This document shows, piece after piece, positions 38,294 through 46,387 of a DNA stretch of 64,000 nucleotides. How positions within the stretch are numbered: the stretch's first letter is position 1; every line of letters starts with the position of its first letter. Source of the stretch: Paraburkholderia sp. PGU19 (GTDB lineage: Bacteria > Pseudomonadota > Gammaproteobacteria > Burkholderiales > Burkholderiaceae). The stretch is taken from positions 2,170,001 to 2,234,000 of the forward strand of contig NZ_AP023179.1 in NCBI RefSeq assembly GCF_013426915.1, read 5' to 3'. The translations under genes were made by a program, and so were the position numbers. Below the pieces are notes generated by a model, which had not been told where the DNA came from, did no database searches, and saw only the letters and a list, made by a program, of their open reading frames with translations.

Positions 38294-38467
38294 ATGTCCA
38301 CTTCGAAACACCCCACCCCGAAGTCAACCGACACACATCCGTCCAGTGACGAACGCCTCGACGAGGCACTCGACGAGACCTTTCCCGCCAGCGACCCGAT
38401 TGCGGTCGATCCCGACCAGGACGAGGACGACGCAAGCCGCAAGGGCAAGCAGAAGAAGTCGCGCTGA
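38294..38467 (+). CDS. 57-aa acidic small protein (DEALDETFPASDP motif)
   Basis: Small hydrophilic protein with the central motif SDERLDEALDETFPASDPIAV, seen in many short proteobacterial proteins of unknown function. The N-terminus is Ser/Thr/Pro-rich, and the end combines an acidic block (DPDQDEDD) with a Lys/Arg tail. The ATG at 38294 follows GGGGAGCCTGTC. Likely disordered. No partner genes. Confidence 0.78.
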   Translation: MSTSKHPTPKSTDTHPSSDERLDEALDETFPASDPIAVDPDQDEDDASRKGKQKKSR

Positions 38468-38731
38468 GGAAGGCAGTTGCGAGGCGAGATGTGCCATCCG
38501 CGTGGACGGTGCGCGCACGCGGGATGGATGAAGACGGCCTGTTGACCGATGACGAGCGCGCCGTGCACTTGCATGCACGGTTCACGTTGCTATCGCCGCC
38601 TGTGTCGACGCAACCGCATGACAGCGGCGCAGACGAACGGACCCTCGCCGCGTCACATGCGCGGCGAGGCTCCCGTCAAGCACGCTGGGCGAGCCGCAAA
38701 GCCGTCGGAGGCCAGCGCGGCTCTTGCAACG

Positions 38732-39445
38732 TCAGTGCACCGGCAAGCCGCTTTCGAGCTGACGCTGCAGATCGCGCACCTGACGCTGCGCCGCGCGCAA
38801 CTGCTCCTGCGACTGCGCCTTCTGCTGCGCGAGCGCCACGGCTTCCGCACGGGTCTGCTGCTGCATGCTGTTGACGATGGTCTGCTGCTCGTGCGCGATG
38901 TTCAGGTCGGCCTGCAGACGGTTCGCGCGTTCCTGCGACAGTGCGACGAGGTGATCCGTGTACGCCTTCTGCGCTTCGAGCTTGGTGCGACGGATTTCGA
39001 CATCCGACAGCTGCGCCGTCTGACGTGCGAAGTCGCGGTAGATCTGCTCGGCGCGCGCTTCGTCCTGCGTCTTGATGACGCGCCAGAAGTTCTTCTGCTG
39101 GAAGAGCGCGACGTAGTACGTCATGTCCTTGCCATAGAACAACAGGCTTGCCCCGTAGCTGCTGTTGTAGGTCGTGCGCAATTCGGTGAGGTCGGCGCTG
39201 TGAATCTTCTGTTGCAGTTCCGCGACATTGCCCGTCGCCGACTGCTTCGCCTCGTCCGGCGTGAGCGCAATCGTTTGACTGGCCGCAGCGACGGGAGCAG
39301 CAGCTGGCGTCGTCTGCGCAGCGATCACACCCGCTGCGTCGTCCGTGCCGTTACTGGCAGAACTCTGCGCGTAGACCCCTTGAACGCCCCCGAAAACGAT
39401 CATTGCCGACATCACGATGTGTCGAACTTTCGACTTCTGGTCCAT
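38732..39445 (-). CDS. DUF2968 family exported coiled-coil protein
   Basis: 237 aa, function unknown. A signal-like N-terminus (KVRHIVMSAMIVFGGVQGVYAQ) is followed by an Ala-rich linker. The DUF2968 core then begins with VAELQQKIHSADLTELRTTYN, GASLLFYGKDMTYYVALFQQ and FWRVIKTQDEARAEQIYRDF. The C-terminal ~100 residues form a heptad-rich coiled coil with many Gln and Arg (RVRDLQRQLES-type end). It starts 48 bp after the truncated sigma54-type regulator on the same strand. Found mainly in Burkholderiaceae; probably periplasmic. Confidence 0.87.
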   Translation of the reverse strand: MDQKSKVRHIVMSAMIVFGGVQGVYAQSSASNGTDDAAGVIAAQTTPAAAPVAAASQTIALTPDEAKQSATGNVAELQQKIHSADLTELRTTYNSSYGASLLFYGKDMTYYVALFQQKNFWRVIKTQDEARAEQIYRDFARQTAQLSDVEIRRTKLEAQKAYTDHLVALSQERANRLQADLNIAHEQQTIVNSMQQQTRAEAVALAQQKAQSQEQLRAAQRQVRDLQRQLESGLPVH

Positions 39446-39493
39446 GTAATTTCTGCTCGTGTCGTGTTTTAGTTTTGCAAAAGCGTTCAATTA

Positions 39494-39750
39494 TTACTCA
39501 CTTTCACGCGTTTCGGGTTCCTCGTTGAAAATTTGGTACTTACGCATCTTTTCCCACAGCACCTTGCGGCTGATACCGAGGTATTGCGCCGTGTCCTGGC
39601 GGCGCCAGCTGTTCGCATCGAGCGCGGCGAGCACGCGGCTGCGCTCCGCCATATCCCACTTGCTGCGATCGACGAGCACTTCCGCCACGCTCTCGGCAGG
39701 CACAGGCTGACTGCTGCGCGCAACGGCAAGCAGCCGGTGCAGCCGCGCCG
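39494..39750 (-). pseudogene. C-terminal fragment of a sigma54-type regulator (Fis domain)
   Basis: Only the end of an NtrC-type activator is left: the linker RLHRLLAVARSSQPVPAES, then the Fis-type HTH (MAERSRVLAALDANSW, RRQDTAQYLGISRKVLWEKM, RKYQIF). The receiver and AAA+ domains are missing. The reading frame is open upstream but runs straight into the oppositely oriented transporter fragment at about 39750. An internal ATG or GTG could make a short DNA-binding peptide of about 70 aa. Confidence 0.75.
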
Positions 39751-40797
39751 CATCACACGACCTTCGAGCGCTATATCAACGCGATGGGCCTCCTGCCCGG
39801 CGTGCAAGGGTTGCTGACGACGACGGAGAACGGGCTCACGTCGCTCGGCGAGCAGTTGAGCGTGTCGGCGCTGCTGCCGAAGGGGCGCGGCAATGTCACC
39901 TATCTCGCGGCGCATGGCGCGCTACCCATCGGCAGTGAAGGCATGACTGCGAAGATCGATGCCTCCCACTATCGCGGCAATCCGAAGGACAATCCTGGCT
40001 TGCCGTCGTACGTCGAGCGGACGGCGATCAACGACAGGATCGGCGGCTCGCTGTCGTATCCGTTCATCCTGAGCAACGCGCGCAGTCTCTCGGGAACGGT
40101 CACGGCCTACGCCTCGCACGATGAAGACCGTTTCAACAATACGATCACGGGCGCGACGATCGGGTTGCGGTCGCAGGTGCGCGTGCTGCAGTTGCAGGCC
40201 GACTACGCGGACGTGCAGACGGGCCAGGCGCGCAATGCCAGCATCAACGTCGCGAAGGCGTTCGACATACTCGGCGCGGGCAAGGCCGGCGACTCGAACA
40301 TCCCCGGCACGACAACCGTCAATCCCGCTTCGATCACCTTCGTGCGCACGGGCGCAAGCTTTTCGCAAACCAACGAGTGGCCGCTCGGCATCGGCACGAC
40401 GGTCGCCGCGACGGGCCAATATAGCCCCGACTCGCTGCCGACCTCCGAGCAGATTTCATTCGGCGCGCAACGCTTCGCGCAGGGCTATCAACCGGGCGAG
40501 AGACCGGGCGATTCGGGCTGGGGCGCGTCGATCGAAATCAATCGCGCGATCGCACTCGGCTTCACGTATCTGCGCACGTTCACACCGTATGTTTCGTTCG
40601 ACATGGCGCGCGTCTGTCTGCATGCGGGCACGCCGAAGCCGAAGAAACTTGCTTCGGTGGCGCTCGGCTTTCGAATCTCCGACGCGAAGTATTACAGCCT
40701 CGATCTGTCCGTCGCGAAGGCGGTCGGCGATGCGCCCGTCGAGAGCGCGTCGCGCAGTCCGCGCATCAACGCGACGTTCTCATATCAGTTGAACTGA
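39751..40797 (+). pseudogene. C-terminal fragment of a two-partner-secretion transporter (FhaC/ShlB type)
   Basis: About 345 residues of the outer-membrane beta-barrel. It starts with TTFERYINAMGLLPGVQGLL, within the POTRA region. The barrel follows, with GGSLSYPFILSNARSL, IGLRSQVRVLQLQADY, ISFGAQRFAQGYQPGE (the conserved lid/secretion motif area) and a terminal RINATFSYQLN ending in an alternating strand. Signal peptide, plug helix and the first POTRA domain are missing, and no plausible start or ribosome site is present. No TpsA exoprotein gene lies downstream. The upstream sequence is the Fis fragment on the other strand. Confidence 0.8.
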
Positions 40798-40977
40798 CTC
40801 ATGCAACGTTGCAAGAACATGCACCCATTAGAGCATTCACTATCAAATGGGGCGGATACTTTCACGTATTCTGCCTTCTCTCATGCATCGAAAGACAGGC
40901 ATGGCGCCGCCTCGCATCAGCACTCACACGGCGCCGCGCGACATTCATCGCGACGATTTTCAACAAGGAGGACGACA

Positions 40978-41463
40978 ATGACATCACTCACCCGGCGCGC
41001 GCGCTTTGCGCTCGGCACTACGTTGAAACAGGCTGTCGTGGCCGGTGCGCTGCTCGCTGGCGCCGTCACGGCATTCGCACAAGCCGACACGCCTGTCGGC
41101 ACATGGCAAACCATCGACGATCACACGGGTCAGCCCAAAGCACTCGTGCAGATCACGCAGGACGGGAACGGCAGACTGAGCGGCAAGGTCATCAAGGGGC
41201 TCGGCCCGAACGATCAGCCGGATCGCCGCTGCACCGCCTGCACGGACGCGCGCAAGGATCAGCCGATTCTCGGCATGACGATCATCGACGATATGAAAAA
41301 GGACGGCGAAGGCTGGGACGGCGGGCAGATTCTCGACCCGGAGAACGGCAAGCTCTACAAATGCAAGATGCACGTCGAAGACGGTGGACAGAAGCTGGTG
41401 GTGCGCGGGTATATCGGCGTATCGCTGCTGGGGCGTTCGCAGACGTGGATTCGCCAGAACTGA
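40978..41463 (+). CDS. DUF2147 family exported protein
   Basis: 161 aa with a signal peptide (basic start, then QAVVAGALLAGAVTAFAQA). The mature part has the DUF2147 pattern: VGTWQTIDDHTGQPKALVQI, GRLSGKVIKGL, a CxxC pair in RRCTACTD, then GWDGGQILDPENGKLYKCKM and LVVRGYIGVSLLGRSQTW. The fold is a small beta barrel and the function is unknown, with a periplasmic location. AAGGAG precedes the ATG at 40978. The next element is a strong terminator. Confidence 0.9.
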   Translation: MTSLTRRARFALGTTLKQAVVAGALLAGAVTAFAQADTPVGTWQTIDDHTGQPKALVQITQDGNGRLSGKVIKGLGPNDQPDRRCTACTDARKDQPILGMTIIDDMKKDGEGWDGGQILDPENGKLYKCKMHVEDGGQKLVVRGYIGVSLLGRSQTWIRQN

Positions 41464-41511
41464 GGTGGTCGCGCAGTGCTCGCTTTTCGGCGAGCGCCGC
41501 AGCAGGACGTA

Positions 41512-41553
41512 AAAAAGCCGGTCTGGCGTTTAGTCTCGCCAGACCGGCTTTTT
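41512..41553. terminator. Bidirectional terminator between DUF2147 and DUF4096 genes
   Basis: Perfect 17-bp stem, AAAAAGCCGGTCTGGCG (41512-41528) with its complement (41537-41553), 8-nt loop, A-run on one side and T-run on the other. It serves the two convergent genes. Confidence 0.93.
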
Positions 41554-41584
41554 GTTGTCGTGCGCGCTCAATTCGTTCGATCCG

Positions 41585-42037
41585 TCATGCCGCGTTCTTG
41601 AAAGGACTGGTGTAGTCGAACACCAGCGGTGCCGCGGGCACGACAGACGGCGGCGTGAACAGCGGCATGGCGGGCACGGACGGTTGCGCAGTATCGTTCG
41701 CGGCCGTGGCCACGTTCGGCGCATGAGTGCGCATCCGGGATTCCATCGTGTTGCACAGTTCGCCGCTTGCGTCGCCGAACAGTTGGTCCATCACACGTTG
41801 CAAGACGCCAGCCTGATGCCACGCCTTGAAGCGCCGGTGACAGGTTTGATACGACGGGTATTTGCGCGGCATGGCGGACCAGGTAGCGCCGCTGTAGATC
41901 ACCCAGAGCACACCGTTGAGCACGGAGCGGGTGTTGGCAAGAGGACGTCCGCGCAGTTCGGAACGTGGACGCAGTTCCGGCAGCAGCGGCGCGATGCGCT
42001 GCCATTCTTCATCACTGATATCGCGATAGGGGGTCAT
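41585..42037 (-). CDS. Stand-alone DUF4096 (IS5-type transposase N-terminal domain) protein
   Basis: 150 aa. Residues 1-95 match the N-terminal DNA-binding domain of IS5-family transposases: ISDEEWQRIAPLLPELRPRS, RGRPLANTRSVLNGVLWVIY, ATWSAMPRKYPSYQTCHRRF. The DDE catalytic domain is absent. Instead there is a ~50-residue tail rich in Ala, Pro and Thr. The ORF has no frameshift, an intact start and a terminator. No inverted repeats or second transposase ORF lie around it. It may be a domesticated DNA-binding protein or an IS relic. Confidence 0.8.
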   Translation of the reverse strand: MTPYRDISDEEWQRIAPLLPELRPRSELRGRPLANTRSVLNGVLWVIYSGATWSAMPRKYPSYQTCHRRFKAWHQAGVLQRVMDQLFGDASGELCNTMESRMRTHAPNVATAANDTAQPSVPAMPLFTPPSVVPAAPLVFDYTSPFKNAA

Positions 42038-42195
42038 GGGTTCTCCATTCGTCAAGAGTATTTCGACGATATAGAGTCGCCCCACTACCGAATATCAGAC
42101 CAATCCGAATCTTGAAAATGCATCGCCAGCCGCTGCCACATGGTTCAGCGCGTATCGCGCTATCCCAAACGGGGCGGCCGCAGGAAGGAATTTGA

Positions 42196-43293
42196 TCAGG
42201 TCAACGATGTATCAACGATCCGCCGCGGCGCATCCAGATATTCCTGCGACTGCATCTCGACGATACGTGAAACCGTGCGCGTGAACTCGTTGGCCATCGG
42301 CCCTTCCGTGTAGAGCTCTTCGGGCGGTACGGCAGCCGACATCAGCAGCTTGACCTTGTGATCGTAAAAGACGTCGATCAGCCACGTGAAACGACGCGCT
42401 TCGGACTGCATACGAGGCGTCATCTGCGGAATGCCGGACAGAATCACCGCGTGGAAGCGGCTCGCCAGTTCGAGATAGTCGTTCTGCGAGCGCGGGCCGC
42501 CGCACAGCGTCGCGAAATCGAACCAGACGACGCCGTCCGCGCGGCGCAGCGCCTTCAATTCGCGCTTCTCGATGTGCAGCAGCGGACTTTCGTCGGGCAC
42601 GGCCGCGAGCTTGCCGAATGCGTCGCGCAACGCCTTGTCGGAGGCTGCGCCGAGCGGCGTGTGATACACCTCGACCTGCGACAGCGTGCGCCGCCGGTAA
42701 TCGATGCCAGCATCGACGTTGATCACGTCGAGCTTGCTCTTGATCAGTTCGATGGCGGGCAGCAGACGGTCGCGATGCAGGCCGTCGGGATAGAGCAGAT
42801 CGGGATCGTAGTTGGACGTCATCACGAACTGGACGCCGTTCGTGAAAAGACGATCCAGCAACCGGTACAGGATCATCGCGTCCGCGATATCGGACACGTG
42901 GAATTCGTCGAAGCAAATCAGCCTATAACGCTTCGCTATACGTCGTGCGAGTTCGTCGAGCGGATCGGCCTGCCCTTTCAGTTCTTCGAGTTCGCGATGC
43001 ACTTCTCGCATGAACTCGTGAAAATGCAGACGCGTCTTACGCACGAGCGGCACGATTGCGTAAAAGCTGTCCATCAGGAAGCTCTTTCCGCGCCCTACGC
43101 CGCCCCACATATAGACACCCTTCGGCAGATCAGGGTGCATGATCAGCTTCATAAAGGCGTTCGGACGACGTGCCTTATACGCAGCCCACTCTTCATAGCA
43201 CTGTTGCAGACGATCGACGGCCGCGCGTTGGGCCGGATCAGACTCGTATCCCCGGGTCTGCAGTTCCTGTTCGTAGTATTCGGTGACGTTCAT
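42196..43293 (-). CDS. zapE: Cell division protein ZapE (AFG1-like ATPase)
   Basis: AAA+ family ATPase of 365 aa that associates with the Z-ring; relatives act as mitochondrial Lace1/Afg1. The Walker A motif is GGVGRGKSFLMD and Walker B is RLICFDEFHVSDIADAMIL. VQFVMTSNYDPDLLYPDGLHRDRLLPAI contains sensor 1 and the typical AFG1 arginine region, and TWLIDVFYDHKVKLLMSAAVPPEELY lies in the C-terminal part. The ATG at 43293 is used. It follows the 2-oxoglutarate dehydrogenase genes on the same strand, a conserved order in Burkholderia, but a hairpin lies between. Confidence 0.95.
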   Translation of the reverse strand: MNVTEYYEQELQTRGYESDPAQRAAVDRLQQCYEEWAAYKARRPNAFMKLIMHPDLPKGVYMWGGVGRGKSFLMDSFYAIVPLVRKTRLHFHEFMREVHRELEELKGQADPLDELARRIAKRYRLICFDEFHVSDIADAMILYRLLDRLFTNGVQFVMTSNYDPDLLYPDGLHRDRLLPAIELIKSKLDVINVDAGIDYRRRTLSQVEVYHTPLGAASDKALRDAFGKLAAVPDESPLLHIEKRELKALRRADGVVWFDFATLCGGPRSQNDYLELASRFHAVILSGIPQMTPRMQSEARRFTWLIDVFYDHKVKLLMSAAVPPEELYTEGPMANEFTRTVSRIVEMQSQEYLDAPRRIVDTSLT

Positions 43294-43312
43294 TGTGTGA
43301 GGCAGCAATGAA

Positions 43313-43344
43313 GAAGGCGGGAGGGATTCAACCCACCCGCCTTC
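43313..43344 (-). terminator. Hairpin between odhL and zapE
   Basis: GAAGGCGGG/CCCGCCTTC 9-bp stem (43313-43321, 43336-43344), followed on the minus strand by CTTCATT. The T-tract is weak, so termination may be partial. It lies just 5' of zapE. Confidence 0.55.
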
Positions 43345-43400
43345 GTCGTGTTTCGCTTTCAGCCCATGTTCAGCGTAGTTCAGAACTGGGCAGATGCGTC

Positions 43401-44831
43401 TTACATGTTCAGCGCGCGCTTGTCGACGGCGAGTGCCGCTTCACGCATCACTTCAGACAGCGACGGGTGCGGATGGCAGATACGGCCGATGTCTTCCGAC
43501 GCAGCCTTGAACTCCATCGCTACAACCGCTTCAGCGATCAGATCCGACGCGTTCGCCGAGATGATGTGCACGCCGAGCAGTTCGTCCGTCTTCGCGTCGG
43601 CGATCATCTTGACGAAACCATCCGCCTTGTTGATGCCGAGCGCGCGTCCGTTCGCCATGAACGGGAACTGGCCCGTCTTGACTTCGCGGCCTTCAGCCTT
43701 CAGTTGCTGCTCCGTCTTGCCGACCCACGCGATTTCCGGTTCCGTGTAGATGACCCACGGCACGCAGTTGTAGTCGATGTGCGGCTTCTGGCCGTCGATG
43801 ATTTCGGCAACCAGCACGCCTTCGTCTTCGGCCTTGTGCGCGAGCATCGGGCCGCGCACCACGTCGCCGATCGCGTACACGTTCGGCACCGACGTCGCGC
43901 AATGGTCGTCGACGTCGATGAAGCCGCGCTCGTTCGCCTTCAGGCCGATCGCTTCGAGACCGAGGTTGTCGGTATTCGGCACGCGGCCGATCGACACGAT
44001 CAGGCGGTCCGCGTCGAGCGTCTTCGCGTTGCCGTCCTTGTCCGTGTAAGCGATCGACACGCTGTTGTCGCTTGCCTTCACTTCGCCGACCTTCACGCCG
44101 ACGTGAATATCGAGGCCCTGCTTCTTGAACTGCTTCGCGGCTTCCTTCGCGAGCGCCTGGTCAGCGGCGCCGAGGAATTCAGGCAGCGCTTCGAGCACGG
44201 TGACTTCCGAGCCCAGGCGGCGCCACACCGAGCCCAGTTCCAGGCCGATCACGCCCGCGCCGATCACAGCGAGCTTCTTCGGCACTTCGGTGAACGACAG
44301 CGCGCCTTCGTTGTCCGCGACGATCTTGTTGTCGACGGGAACGTTCGGCAGGTGACGCGCCTTCGAGCCCGTCGCGATGATCACGTTCTTCGCCGTGACC
44401 ACTTCCGTTTCGCCTTCGCCCGACACTTCGATCTGCACACCGGCGTCCGTCTTGCCCGTGAACTTGCCGTGGCCCTTGAGCCACGTGATCTTGTTCTTGC
44501 GGAACAGGAACTCGATGCCCTTCGTCATCTTTTCGACGATGCCTTCCTTGCGGGCCAGCATCTTCGCGATATCGACCTTCACGTTTTCCACGCTGATGCC
44601 GTGGTCCGCGAGGTGATGCGACGCGTTTTCGAACTCTTCCGACGACGCCAGCAACGCCTTCGACGGAATGCAGCCGACGTTCAGGCACGTGCCGCCCAGC
44701 TTCAGCGCGCCGGCCGGGTTCTTCCACTTTTCGATACAGGCAACCGTCTTGCCGAGTTGCGCAGCGCGAATGGCCGCGATGTAGCCGCCGGGACCGGCAC
44801 CGATCACGACGACGTCAAATTCTTTGGACAT
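43401..44831 (-). CDS. odhL: Dihydrolipoyl dehydrogenase (E3) of the 2-oxoglutarate complex
   Basis: FAD enzyme that reoxidises dihydrolipoamide on E2 and reduces NAD. FAD site [21 protein letters not shown] at the N-terminus, redox disulphide C49/C54 in [16 protein letters not shown] site [21 protein letters not shown], second FAD contact [22 protein letters not shown], and the catalytic HPHPSLSE motif (His455, Glu460). Full length at 476 aa. It lies 135 bp after odhB, and the order odhA-odhB-odhL shows it serves this complex. The symbol lpdA is also used. Confidence 0.97.
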   Translation of the reverse strand: MSKEFDVVVIGAGPGGYIAAIRAAQLGKTVACIEKWKNPAGALKLGGTCLNVGCIPSKALLASSEEFENASHHLADHGISVENVKVDIAKMLARKEGIVEKMTKGIEFLFRKNKITWLKGHGKFTGKTDAGVQIEVSGEGETEVVTAKNVIIATGSKARHLPNVPVDNKIVADNEGALSFTEVPKKLAVIGAGVIGLELGSVWRRLGSEVTVLEALPEFLGAADQALAKEAAKQFKKQGLDIHVGVKVGEVKASDNSVSIAYTDKDGNAKTLDADRLIVSIGRVPNTDNLGLEAIGLKANERGFIDVDDHCATSVPNVYAIGDVVRGPMLAHKAEDEGVLVAEIIDGQKPHIDYNCVPWVIYTEPEIAWVGKTEQQLKAEGREVKTGQFPFMANGRALGINKADGFVKMIADAKTDELLGVHIISANASDLIAEAVVAMEFKAASEDIGRICHPHPSLSEVMREAALAVDKRALNM

Positions 44832-44966
44832 GACTATCCTTTTTGGCTAACCGACGCGGCCGCGCTTCGCGGCGCGCGTGGCTTCAGATACTGCGGAAAT
44901 GCGAGAGACACCCGATACCTATATCGCGACGGCGGCCCGCAACTTCAAGCCGCCGCGCGTCAGGCA

Positions 44967-46244
44967 TTACAGGTCGAGCAGCAGACGGGCCGGATCTTCC
45001 AGCGCGTCCTTCATGGCAACCAGCGACAGCACGGCTTCGCGGCCGTCGATGATACGGTGGTCGTACGACAGCGCCAGATAGTTCATCGGGCGGATCACGA
45101 TCTGGCCGTTTTCGACCACTGCGCGTTCCTTCGTTGCGTGCACGCCGAGGATCGCCGATTGCGGCGGGTTGATGATCGGGGTCGACAGCATCGAGCCGAA
45201 CACGCCGCCGTTCGAGATCGAGAACGTACCACCCGTCATTTCTTCGATCGACAGCTTGCCGTCCTTCGCCTTCTGGCCGAATTCGGCGATCTTCTTCTCG
45301 ATGTCCGCAAGGCTCATCTGGTCAGCGTTGCGCAGGATCGGCACCACCAGACCACGCGGCGAGCCGACAGCGATACCGATGTCGAAGTAGCCGTGATAGA
45401 CGATGTCGTTACCGTCGATCGATGCGTTCACCAGCGGGAACTTCTTCAGCGCGTGGACAGCCGCCTTCACGAAGAACGACATGAAGCCGAGCTTCACGCC
45501 ATGTTCCTTCTCGAACTTGTCCTTGTACTTGTTGCGCAGGTCCATGACGGGCGCCATGTTCACTTCGTTGAACGTCGTTAGGATGGCGTTGGTTTGCTGC
45601 GATTCGAGCAGACGCTCGGCGATACGCGCGCGCAGACGCGACATCGGCACGCGCTGTTCCGGACGGTCCTTGAGCCACTGGTCGGCCGATGCCGGCGCGC
45701 CCACTTGCGGCAGAGCCGGCTTCTTGACAGCGCGTGCGGGCGCTGCGGCCGGTGCCGGCGCAGCCTTGGCAGCCGGTGCGCCTGCGGCGACGGCATCCTG
45801 CTTCGTGATGCGGCCATCGCGGCCCGTGCCGGCGACGTCGCCCGCAGCGACGCCCTTCTCGGCCAGAATCTTCGTCGCAGCCGGCGACGCCGTGGTGCTT
45901 GCGCCCGCCACAGCGGCAGCCTGTGCCGGTGCAGCCGCGGCTGCCGGCTCAGCTTGCGGAGCCGGCTTGACTTCGGCTTCGACAGCCGCTTCGCCCGCCT
46001 TGCCTTCCGTATCGATCTTCGCGATCACTTCGTCGGCGACCACGATATCGCCGTCGTTCTTGATGACCTGCGCGAGCACGCCTGCCGACGGAGCCGGCAC
46101 TTCGAGCACGACCTTGTCGGTTTCGATTTCGATCAGGATTTCGTCCTGGGCGACAGCTTCGCCCGGCTTCTTCTTCCACTGCAGCATCGTGGCTTCCGAG
46201 ACCGACTCGGACAGCTGGGGGACCTTGACTTCAACAATAGCCAT
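44967..46244 (-). CDS. odhB: Dihydrolipoyl succinyltransferase (E2 of 2-oxoglutarate dehydrogenase)
   Basis: Core of the 2-oxoglutarate dehydrogenase complex in the TCA cycle. One lipoyl domain with lipoylated K44 ([11 protein letters not shown]), an Ala/Pro-rich flexible linker, the peripheral subunit-binding domain ([25 protein letters not shown]), a second linker, and the catalytic domain ending in [15 protein letters not shown] with active-site His396 and Asp400. A single lipoyl domain and 425 aa match SucB. It starts 143 bp after odhA. The symbol sucB is also used. Confidence 0.98.
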   Translation of the reverse strand: MAIVEVKVPQLSESVSEATMLQWKKKPGEAVAQDEILIEIETDKVVLEVPAPSAGVLAQVIKNDGDIVVADEVIAKIDTEGKAGEAAVEAEVKPAPQAEPAAAAAPAQAAAVAGASTTASPAATKILAEKGVAAGDVAGTGRDGRITKQDAVAAGAPAAKAAPAPAAAPARAVKKPALPQVGAPASADQWLKDRPEQRVPMSRLRARIAERLLESQQTNAILTTFNEVNMAPVMDLRNKYKDKFEKEHGVKLGFMSFFVKAAVHALKKFPLVNASIDGNDIVYHGYFDIGIAVGSPRGLVVPILRNADQMSLADIEKKIAEFGQKAKDGKLSIEEMTGGTFSISNGGVFGSMLSTPIINPPQSAILGVHATKERAVVENGQIVIRPMNYLALSYDHRIIDGREAVLSLVAMKDALEDPARLLLDL

Positions 46245-46387
46245 TTGATTTCTCTGAATACGTATCGGATGACAACGAACCTTGTGCGAGCCGCGTCCGA
46301 TATTTGCGCGTAGTAGTCGCGCTTACATGGGATGTTCAGACGCGGGGCGGGAAAGCGCTCAGCGCTTTCCCGGTTCGCTCTCTGTGG

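Noticed and set aside
43293..45581. 762-codon plus-strand open frame over odhL and odhB
   Set aside because: Mirror of two well-conserved genes; no recognisable domain or ribosome site.
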